From Nectonema munidae (lineage: Eukaryota; Nematomorpha; Nectonematoida; Nectonematidae): a stretch of DNA of 64,000 bases. The notes below the pieces were generated by a model that ran no database searches, was not told the DNA's origin, and saw nothing but the letters and a program-made list of their open reading frames with translations. A program made the translations under genes and the position numbers. The number at the start of each line of letters is the position of its first letter. Within the stretch, counting starts at the first letter, position 1. Positions 44,757 to 56,700 of the stretch are shown here, one piece after another. The DNA lies in the NCBI GenBank assembly GCA_030549495.1, contig JAUIRK010000509.1, positions 1,052,501-1,116,500 of the forward strand, written 5' to 3'.

Positions 44757-47700
44757 CTATTAAAAAGAAAAGAATGTTATGAACATTTAAATTTTAAAGA
44801 GGATGCCAGAGATTCACGTTAGCTAAGGTCGGTCAAAAAATAAGTGAAGCAACTTTTGCGAATCCTTGCATTCAATTTTAAATAATTGATAAAATCTACT
44901 CTATATTTTAACATGGTGCGCGCTTATAACTACTCTCTATTCAGTAGTACTAAGACGACTTGTCTAATCGCGAACCCTATTTTCACTCTCCCTTCAGTTT
45001 TCATGCGTTAATGCGATCTTGAAATAAAATCAATCAATCAATCTAAATACCATTCTTGTCGCAAGTAAACGAGATACAGTGTTTAATGTGATTTAAAAAA
45101 TGAATTTTCCGATGATAATATAGCATAACTTACTTTTTCAAATTTCGGCTCGACTTATATAACGGAATATATAAAATGTTCACATTTGTTATTAATTTGG
45201 GGATCGATTTATACACCAGAATATATGGCATATGTTTTTTGTTAGTTTAATACAATTTAATTTCTAACAATTTCTGGTTTTATATTTAAATGTTACAGAA
45301 TCATCAGAATTAGTTTGAATAGCAAGAAATGCTTAACAGAATGAATGACCATAATGTCATTTTGAATATATTTTGAGAGCTTCATTTTGACTGCTGAAAA
45401 TTAAAAAAAGGCATATGTTAGCAGCAATACCTTTTAAATTAGATGCAGGGATGCAAAGTCGTTTTAGGGCTGTAGTAATTTACAGGGGCCACTTGAAACT
45501 TTTTTATATGAGTACTATTTTGCCACTAAACCAGGGCATCATAAATACTTTCAAAAATCACTACAAAAGCAAAAGGTTTGCTCAAATGAACTGCAAATGA
45601 ACAAAGTCACTGATTTAGATGCTTAAAAAAAAGTGAGATCAACAACAGCCTACAAAAGCGCTTTGCTTCCTGCAAAAGAGGATGATGATGGTGATGAAAA
45701 TCTGGCTCAGAAACGGTGGGAAATACTGTATTAGGGTGAGGAGTCTCCTGCACGATGTACGTTACAAGAAATTAAGGTATTTTGTATTTTGGCTTTAACT
45801 AAAATTAACAAGATGTCATTAGTAATTGCAACTTCATTGAAGTTGTGTTGAAAAAAGAGCGTCTCTAAAGAATGCTTGGCACTGTGGTATTATTTAGGAG
45901 TATCTATAAATGAAAACGCATTATCAGAGGTATTCATTAGATGCTGTTTTAATAAATATTTATAAAAAATTCAAGAAAATGCGGTACTTGCTATTTTGGG
46001 AGTATAGGTCTTAATTAACTTAATTAGCAAAGTATGATAAAGTCGTGAAAGCAGAGTAGCTACCTTCTTTTTACTGACTGGCTTCTTGAAGGGCCAACTA
46101 TCCGTGTGCTGTGTCAGTGAGTGCAGGATTTCTTCGCGAATCTTCTGTTCTTTGTTGGTGCGATTGTCTTTGCACCGCGAAGAAGTCTTTGTGAGGGATG
46201 TCCTTTGCTTCACCGACCCAGCAAGGCCCGTCTTCTTCTGATCGCCGCATTTCCCCCCACCCCTGCTGCCTCGGCCCCTTCTGCCAGTCCTGCCCTTGAC
46301 ACTCTCATCCACGTACTCTTCATCTTCGTTGTCATCGTCATCTTCATACGCATTGTCCTTTTCTTCCCCTGAAAATGAGAAAGAAGATGAACGCATGCAA
46401 GTAAAAACTTAGCAAATGTTGCTTACCTATCAGACCTCTTCCATTCGAGTATTGGATCCTGCGTCCATACCTACTCACTTCTTTCGAGGAGTGCATTTTA
46501 GAGGGATAATAGAGCTCATCTTGGCTTGCTATGCAAAATATAAAAGGAAAATAAGCAATGCTTACATTTGTCATTCCATTAAAAAATACCACACTGTTTA
46601 AGGTAAAGGTACCGTGGGGTGTTTTCACCGAGAAGGCAAAATTGCGCCGCTTTTATCGAACTATGAAGAAAGTAGGCTTGATGCGGGATCGAACCCAAGA
46701 CATTGAGTTATCGAAACCCAGTATCTAACCAGCCTTACTCACGCAATGTTTAAATGCCAGGCTTAAGCGTATGTAATAGTTGTACTTATTGATTGCCCAG
46801 AGTTGTAAGCACACACAAAATACAATTTTGAATTTCATATTCAAAGATAAGTCAATGTAGAGAAGACTAATTTTTAATAAAAATGGATAATAAATTCAGC
46901 GACTGATAAATGTTCTCTGAGAGCAGGTTTATATACGTTTGTCGATATACGAGAACGATCCATTCAATATTGTGTTTATTTTTTGAATAATAACATAAAT
47001 GTAGGAGTAAACTAGCGATTTGGTTGAGATATTTAACTGCTAAGGAAGAATAGATAAAGTAGAGCACTTGTTGGGGAAAAGGCGCTATGAAATAGTCATT
47101 GGACAATTCCCTCCTGAATACCTAACTAACGGAAAAACTAACTACTTAACATTTCGCCACGCCCAATAATTATCTTCTAATTAATTAAATAACTAAATAA
47201 TTAATAAAATTACTTGTTAACTAACAAACTAACTGACTTAAAAAAGTTTACATAAATTTTACAAATCTATGAAATTTTAAATTTTTAACTAAAAAAATCG
47301 TCGAAACATATAAATTAATAAATTTTTTATAAAAAATAAAATAATAATAATAGAAAAACTAACTTATCACTTCCTATTTAAAATAGATAACTAACCCTTA
47401 CTAACTAATGGAGACAAATCTCCGGCTTCGGTGTAGTGAGCTCAATAAATTGTGATGTTAGCGAAATTATGTAGCAAAGTACGCTTATAGGCGGTAGCAA
47501 AGTGTTTGGGAGTAAATTTCCCAGTTTCAAACTGTCATCACCATGAAATTAATAGAAATCTAGGGAATAGTTCTTACTCCGTGTAAACATGCATTTTTAT
47601 GCATATATCTGTATCTTGTGGGTTTAGAAATGGATAGAATGCCTAACAAATACAGTTTGGCTCTATATTGAATCACGTTTTAACTGAAAATGTAACTACA

Positions 47701-50700
47701 TAAGGTAAGCGAATCATTATTTTTCTTCTTTATCATCATATTCGTCTTAGTTGTATTTGAGTAAATGTCTAAAATTATCGTTTTTAATGAATTCTCCTCT
47801 TCTAAACATATATTCCTCAAGAAGAGAAGGGGGCTGGCTGGCAAAATATTTGATTGATAACAATCAAAATTTGGGACGTTTTATGGTGCAAAATTCTCAA
47901 CTATCAATAACAATAAGAAAAGTAAAAAAGAATAGATATGAGAGTATAGTGAATCGAAAATCGATACATTTTCTTTTCTTTGAAACGGCATTATGTGTCC
48001 TTTTTTGTCTACAAATACGACACATCCAAAGAGAACTGTTGAGAATTGTATTTTTCGTTTTAACGCCATCTTTCCCGTCTACAGGAGAATCATCCTTTGA
48101 AAAAGAGACGCTATCGGTATCGTACTCATCATTCGAGCTGACGCATTCCTTATGAAAGAGCAAATCACATGTATGACATGATACCAACTCTCCACCATGT
48201 TCACAGGTGGAACACACATCTAAACTCATTTGCTGCAAATGGGGAATATATCATAAATATGCATGTGTGTATACATCAAAGAAGAAATGAAATACGCTTT
48301 TTGTCAGGGATTCGGATTTAATGGAAGTACGAGTCGAAGAATTCTTACTGGGTGCTTCAGAAGCCACACAAGAATGACATTTCCAGGGAGAGGAAGGAAC
48401 TTTCTAAAATAAAAGACAAAAAAATAATGCTTGTCACGGTCTCTCCAAATTGACAGTGAAAAACCATCTACACTAATTTAGCGTAGACGTGATTTTAACT
48501 TTCCTCAAACATGTGACCTATAGTATGCATTTTTTGATAGCATGCATAGGCAAAGTTTATTTATTAAGAGTAACGAAATAAGCAAATTCAGTGAAATAAG
48601 TTGACTTAAAGTGTTTATACATTTTCTCTTGTATCGTTAAAAATAGTATAAATCCAATTTTTGCTATGAATATTGTTGCATGCTATTTATTGAAATAAAT
48701 AAATATAGAATAGGATTTAATAAGAACACAATTTTATTTATACAGACAATATATATATTTGGAAACGACAGCGTTTCCTTATCAAGTGAAAAGAATTATG
48801 AGGCATCTATGCTTGAGCATGTATGTCTAATTGTGGAGTAGTGTAAGAAACAATTGGATGTGGAAAGTCGATCAATGTATAAGCTTTAATCCTTTTAAAA
48901 AGCTCCTGGAATCATGTTTTGAAAAAAGCGGAAAACCCAAGAGTAGAAATATAAGAAACTTATCCGAAAAACGCCCTGGAACAAAAGGTGACGCAGTGAC
49001 AAAACCACTAGAGGCCTTCTTATTATTTTTCACAGAAGCTCCCAAAAGTGGTCGATTATTACATAGAAGTGGGGGTCAGTTATGTGAGAATCAATTAAAT
49101 TTCTAGCAAGGAAAAAATAGAGACAGACATGAAAGAGTTGTGTCTCAACTCGTTAAAGGCCATTGTCGCCTTATGTAGAAGACAAATCTTTTTCTCGTCT
49201 GATTATATTGGTCGTTAATGAGTAAAATTTTAAATAAATATCGGAATTTATACAATTTGAAGAAAAAACAAACTAATAACCTCCTAGTTATGTTTATAAT
49301 CGTAAATATCATACATTCCCAAGATGAAGGTTATAAGGACTTTCTCATTAAAAGATTATACACAACCCCATATCCAATTTTGAGTTTAGTCCTAGGCCTA
49401 TTGCGTAAGAGTAATTGCATAAAATATATGCGAGATAAAAACTTGCTTTGAGAAAAGGCTTTGCACAAAACGTGTGGTACGCACTGTCACACTTTTCACA
49501 CATCACCAATTTTTGCGAGTGGGTGCGTTTGCTGCATGATTGACAGTTTGCATACAAGAGAGACAAATTCCAGTTGATGGAAGTTGAAAGTATTTGTGCG
49601 AGAAAGGAGATTTGGGAAAGAGAAGTGGACTTATGCAACTGGCTGTTCCATGTCGAGCAAATCGTGTAAGCTTTAGTCGGCAAAGAGTGGCTTGGATGTG
49701 AGTCACTTGCACTACTGTAATTTGAATTTGGTGTAAGCTCTGCAACAAAATAAAATGCAGAAAATCTCATTTAAAAGCTGATACTGCCCTAAGTCATTTA
49801 CTAAGAAGAAGTGGTGGTGTTGTTTAGGCTGCTGTCCATAAAAAATTATCCGTGTCCGTATTATATCTATCCTATAGAGTTAAATACTTGAAAATCAAAT
49901 CTCAAAAACGGCCATTTTATAATGTTCGGAAACATGCTAGTTAGACCCCAAATAAGCATTGCTTTTTTCTATTCTTCACTAATACCAATGACTTCAAGGA
50001 TTTAAAAATTAGAAGCGATGAGTTTTTGGCGCATCGGTATTCCGCTTAATCTTTCTTGGTCTTTATTAAAAGTCTTATTACCTTATTCGCGTGTCTCTTC
50101 TTAGGTCTCTGTATTAAATTCTCTTTTCAAAGTAAAATTAACTCTGCTACTGATAAATACAATATTGTATGCGGTTGCGCTTAAACTTAGACAACATAGG
50201 CTGAAAAAATCAACAAATCTCACAATAAAGTTATCGATAGTTTAAAAAGAAAAGCTACCTAATATGGAATCGTGTATATACTTTACCGGAATACACGCAG
50301 AAATTAGGTATAAAGAGTGTTTGAGGCTTGAAATGAGGATAGATAAGACATCAATGGATGGAGGACCCACGCCATCAGCATGACTGTCGCTTTTCTTAAT
50401 CCTAAGTGCATCATTTTCTTTGATCTTGCTCAAGGTCTTTTCACTTGAACTGACCTGATCATTCACACTCTCCATAAAATTGTGGAGTGAATCTTGACTA
50501 CAATTAAAATGTTCCGCTCCTTCAAGTTTAAGGCTGGAGATAAATTTGTAAAATTCTTGCCAGCTCTTTGTAATTGTTTTCACGGACTCCGTAGAGTTTT
50601 CAAGGCTCTTTATATTTTCGAGCAAAAGCTTCCTGTCTAAAATCTAAAGAAAAGGAAATGAATGATGTAAAAGTTTTAATCAAAAAGTACTGCTTATGAA

Positions 50701-53700
50701 TAGCTATAAATTAAAGAGGAAGTCACTTCCGAATAATGAAAAATGTACTAAATTAAATTTCAAAACTTCACTTATAAAGTCTAAAATCTGATGTTGAAAA
50801 TAAAAAAACAAAGTTTCCATCATTCTTTACAAAGAAATGTCTTTTATTCTAGTTTACGTAAACGCTAATTTTATTTAAATATTAAAAACGTAGGTAACAT
50901 ATGTAGCAACATAAAACTTCATCCTATTTAACTGCCGAATTATCAACTTTAGAGATGAGATGCCTTTGCGTGAGTAAGTGAATGAGTCTGTGTACGTGGC
51001 CATGAATGTCTGAATGAGTGTGAGTGATCCCCGTGTATGCGTACGTGTGTGTGAGAGAGAGTCTTCATGATAGTGGGAGTGCATAGTGCATGCGTGTGAG
51101 TGTGATAAGGGTATGCGTAGTGAGTATGCGTGTGTGTGAAAGCATACGTACGTAAATACGTGTGTGCATGTATGTGTGTGTGATTGTGAGTCTTTCTCTC
51201 TTTCCTTGTGTGTGTGTGTGTGTGGTGTATACCTGAATGTGTGGGTATCAGTGTGAGAATGTGTATAAGAGTATGAGAATTATCGTTTGTGAGTATACCT
51301 GTATCTGTGAGAATGAGCGTCTGCGAGTTGTGTGTATGGGTCAGTGTGACAGTAGCTGAGTGAGTCAGGGTGTCGTGAGTTTGGATGCGCATGGGCGTGA
51401 CTGTATGGATAATTGTATATGTGTGTGCGTGCGTAAGCGTTTCTGTGACTGAATGTGTATGCAATATGCATATGCAGTAACGTAGCCAGAAATTTATATT
51501 TGGAGAGGCCAAATGGGGCAGTAATATACATGCTTACCTACTGGCTTTGTCTAAAATTAAAGCATCAAATGCTGCTTATAACAACTCTTCTCTTTGTGTT
51601 CATAAGCTCCTTTCTCTACTCGTGTCTTTCTATTTCTTGGTTAAGGTTTTAGATTTTATCATGGTTAATATCTCTTATCTTCGTTTCTCATAGCAAAGAG
51701 CAATTTTTATTATAAATCTGCTTCTTATTACAGGTAGAAGGCGCCCATCTTAACAAATTTAAGTTTGATCGTTACCATCAATGATATCAATAATTTTTCT
51801 TTATTTTGATTTTTTTGCTTTATATTGTTAGTATAAGCCCGTTGTCAAAAATTTATTCATTTCATTTCAATTCGTAAATTTCCATTTTTTCATGGTGGGG
51901 CCTCAAGTGCCTATAGAGCAGTGGTTCCCAACCTTTTTTATCCCGTTCCCCCTTTTTCAGTCACTTTTTTCCTGTGGACCCCTAGGACTAAATAGTTTCA
52001 GCCAACAAGATTAATCAAAGATTTTTATGCAAAAAATGATTCTAGTCATCTGATTAAATCGTATGCTTATTCATATGAAATCAGAGAAATTGTAAAGCCT
52101 GACATAAAATGTGAATAAAATTTTTTTAAAATTAAAATATAAATTTTTCAAAAATATTGTAACTAATAAAAAGGATATATAAACATTGAAAATATGAAAC
52201 TTTAAAAAAGGGAAGAAAATATTTATTTAAAAAAGTTCTAAATATATATATTTATATTGATTTGGAAAATAGAAGTATATTAAAGGAGATTCAACATAAG
52301 TAGTTTGAAGTAGAATGTCCATGGACCCCTTGAAATTATTCCATGGACCCCTAGGGGTCCATGGACCCCCGGTTGGGAACCACTGCTATAGAGGCTACTT
52401 GCCTGTGTGTGTATATATGCGTGTAAGCAAATGAATGTTTTTAGTTTAAAAAACTAGGAGGAGAGAACTTTTGATAAGAAATAGTATTGTTGAAGTGTTT
52501 TACTTTTGGCATTTTTAGGAAGTTGGAATTATAAAGACGTTCTTCGAATTCGAAAACAAAATTCAAGGTCACTTCAAAAATTTTCAAATCCGAAGAAGAG
52601 ATCGCCATTGAGAGGTTGTTGTTGCTGTCTTTGTTTATATTCGTCTTTAAAGGAGACTTGCGAGCTAATTTATTTGTATAACTGGCGCTATTCAACGTTT
52701 CAACCAAGGAAAATTCTTCACTAATTAAAGCATTTCTGTTAAATTCAAAAATAGTAAACAAATCAAATAGAAAACAAAAAATAATATTTTTGAAAATTTT
52801 TACGAATAGAAAAAAAGATCACTAACTAACTTAAGTGAATACGACGACTGACTAATAAATAATGCAAATCAATACTTTGAAAATTGCATATTGTAAAATC
52901 ACATCATTATATTTGGAATCAATTTTGCTAAAAAGAGATAAAAGCATGTATATTTTCGATATTCAACCCTCATATTGTAGATATAGATTTGGCGCTCAAG
53001 GTGAAACAAAGGAGGTTGGTGTCGTAGCTTGTAAACGATGTAATATATCTTGAGGTATGTAGACGTATACAAAGTACACCCATCCCTCACTATATCGTTT
53101 ACAACTTACGACACTAACGTTATGTTTGAAAAAGGCCGATTGTTGGCGCAAATTCATTTATTGTTCTCAAATTGTTGAGAGTTTCAGTCTCAAAAATGAT
53201 AAATAAGTGGAGTCGCGAAATATTTTTAAGACTGATGCACGCACAACCCTGCATACAAGTGGCGCGTATTCCATTGAAAAAAACTTGTACACTAGTGCTC
53301 TGCGCGGGGCGGACGTGAGTTGTCCACAGCAACATTTTTGGGGGGCGGCGCGTACGGGTTTTATTAATATAGTGCGGACGATCTGTGGGTTGTCCGCATT
53401 CACTTTTATGCAAGTTTTTATGAGTGCATAATTGCCTTTTTGGAAATGGCTTATTTTTGTTACTTATTATGTTACGTTGTGATGAAGTGAAATCGTATTT
53501 GAAATAGAAAGATAGAGCCGGTTTGATTAGCGTGATTGATGCGTGTAGGAGAAAAAATCAAATAATAGAATGTCATATTTTTGATATATCCATTTAAAAA
53601 TATTATTCGATAATTCATTTTTTGTTGTTTTCTTTCGCACATTTTAAATGGCAACGTTAAAATCTCAGCAAGTTTCATCTCATTTGAAATCTGGCTCATA

Positions 53701-56700
53701 TAAAATAAAAAGTGTAAGTGGATTGAAATCAGAAGTCTAGAAAACGTTTGGTATCGTGGTAAATGAGAAAAAAACACTGATTTGGATTTTGTCGTTTGTA
53801 AAGTATGCTTTTAAGCTTTCGCTTATTGTGGAAGAAAAACAGGTACTTCTATTACGAAAACATTAAACTGGCATGCGTCCGTTTTTAAGCTAAAGATCTT
53901 AGACAATTTGAAACGATTGGTTGTGGTGGATTCATTGACTTAGTTCAAGAGGTAAATTCTAATGCTTTCTTAAATTTGTAAAATTATTTTATATGAAAAA
54001 ACAAACTACAAATTAAAAAAATACAAGCCAAAAATACAAATTTGAAAAATCAAAGGGCTAATCTTTTGTGATTGTATATTGAAAATTTAAAATATTACAC
54101 TTGTTGATGAGACAATTTGTTTATTTAGATCAGACAACTTGGCAATGAAATTTTTTTCAGACAAAAATTTATTTGTAAAAAAATTAATAATATATTTAAA
54201 AGTAGTATAGTATATCTAAGATTTTTTTTCCAAGCATGTTAAGGATATAAATAACATTTAATTAGCTTATTAAAAAAAAAAATTAGGATGCAAATTGAAT
54301 AATTGCTGGACGGATGCGGACAACTTTTTACAAGCCGCTCTATTGTACACTTTTGAAATAACGCAGTATACACACGAAAGAGGTAGAGCAGAAAAATGGA
54401 AGAATACACACCTGAGTTGTTTTTCTCGGACGCCACGCGAATTTAGAGAATTGATTAGTTTGTAAAAGACTTCTTTTGGATGTATATAAAACCATTTTGG
54501 TTTGTTTCTCCGGTTTAAGGGATGGATTAAGCAGGATAAAGGATTGGATGAACACATTTCATACTCATTCAAGGAAGTTTGATTGTCAAGTAGTGATAAA
54601 TTGGGAAAGGAGCCATTTTCTGCGTCATTCAAAGTGGTCTTATCATTCATCGAAAAAGAAAAACGATCTGGAGAAGGTTCAATGGAATTGAGATCAACGC
54701 ATGTCCCAGGAAACTGTTCAAAATTTTCAACGAGCAAACTGGGTAAAGAAGACGTGTGCCAGTAGCGTCGATAGGCCCGATCTCGGCCCAACGCAAGAGA
54801 AGCGCTGGCTGCGCCATGTTTGGAAATCTGAAAAATAATTGACATAGCAATAACCAAGGAGTAGAAAATTTATTACTTATTGATTACATCAAATATGCGA
54901 CAGTAGAAGCGCTCAACCTTTTCACTCATTTGCCCCTGAAATTCTGAGAAATGAAGATTGATTTCATCATCAACAATGTAAACTAATTTGCTCATTTCTC
55001 TATATATGTAGATAGCAGCACCAGAAAGCAAATCTCATATAACGTTCTCTGGATTTATTTTATTCGTGACAAATTTTTATGTTTTATAAAAATATCTTAA
55101 CCCCAAAACTATCTAATAATTAAAAGGACAAAACAAAGTCTAAGAAAATTTCCCTCCAAAATTTGCAATTTTACCTTTAGGTCAAATTATCCCTACTTTA
55201 AGAAGCGCGGCGATAGAGTGAGAGCTTGGTCTAGTGTGCGATTTGGGTTCAAATACGAAACTTACTCTAACCTCATTACAATCTTTAGCTCAAAATAATT
55301 ATTCAAAGCACCTGTTGAAATAAAATACTCTTTTCCTAGAGACTCTAGATTCGAATAATCAACATAAATGCTTGATAATTCTGAAATTTAACATTTATCA
55401 ACGTTGCAAATATACACTTGGTTTCCAAAAAATATGCAGGGATATTTCATATTTTAGGATACAAAATATATTGTAATTTAAAAAAATATATATTAGACAA
55501 CCTCATCATATTTAAAAAAGGATGTGAGTAATGTTGATTAGATAGCGGGTTCAAGGTCCTGGGTTCGATCCCGCATCAATCCTTTTCGCCTTCTCGATGA
55601 AAACACACCATGGTACCTTTACCTTTATGTTTAATTTTTCATAATCTGATCACATTTATGTAGAGTAAGTAGTATCAAAACACAAAAAAGTTAAAAAAAA
55701 ATACTTACAAAATTTTGAATTTGGCGCTCTTTTTTACTACATTCAACACTCTCACTCTCGAAATACAAACGTTCATCACCAGACTGCTTATAGTTACCAA
55801 GATTGTTGTCATCTTGAAAAGCGAAAAAATAAATTACAAATAATAAAGTATTGGAAACACAGGGCAACCTTGGCCAAAGCGCCTAGGCTTATCCATGATT
55901 ATGGACTTGAACTCCAATCTGGCATTTTTAGCCATTTCTCCATTCTTTTCAATGAATTCTCTCAACTTTACAAAAGTCAGGACTTGATTAATCAATGTCA
56001 CCAAAATACAGCACTTCTTCTCTAAAAACGAACATCAAAACGAGTGACATAAAAAGCATTCCCTTCCAAAAAATACGGCAAAGATTATTTTTTGTTAAAT
56101 TTGATGTTTTTGTATTTAAAGTAGACACATCGAGGTAAAAAACTGTAAATTTTGAAAAATAAAAAATGTTAAAACAAAATAACTGTGACAACAGTTTTGC
56201 TGCTCCATTCTTCTTCTCACTTCATAAAGAAGCGAAGTCAACCCCCATGCATTGCCAATATTTATTTGTTGGCCACATCAACGCAATTCGACGTAGGCAA
56301 ACGCGTAAACGAGAAAGGGAAATTTGAGCACACAGACAATTGGAATTTATAAAGTAAAATAATCTTTAAAAAGGTTTTAACTAACGAAATGCTCAACACA
56401 CTGCTATTTGCTGCATTAAATATTTTTAAAAAGTTATTGTTTGAAGCATTAATGATTTGATGCCAGGAAAAGCAAACGACATTGAGTTTAAACTTTGATA
56501 TGAAACGTTTCAGGCATTGATTTGAAAAAAATATTAATGGACCTGCCTTTTTGTATGAATTTTAATAAAAGTTAAGGCAGATGATTTTATTTGGTCAGCC
56601 ACTGGTGAGCATTGTTCCCGAAAGAGATAGATCCAGAAATCGTCATCAGCATCATTTAAAGATGACACTAGGATCAAATGGATTAATCTATGCATTTGTA

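Noticed and set aside
44442..44822. 126-codon plus-strand open frame
   Set aside because: Antisense shadow of the last Acf1-like exon, which is a clear bromodomain on the minus strand.
45096..45400. Possible additional exons of the Acf1-like gene after exon 12
   Set aside because: Exons 12 and 13 join in phase and reconstitute a complete bromodomain, leaving no room for another exon.
48831..49106. 91-codon plus-strand open frame in the Acf1 intron
   Set aside because: No recognisable motif; opposite strand to the host gene and no splice or poly(A) context.
50949..51512. 187-codon minus-strand open frame rich in His-Thr
   Set aside because: It is the translation of an imperfect TG/CA repeat inside an intron of the Acf1-like gene.
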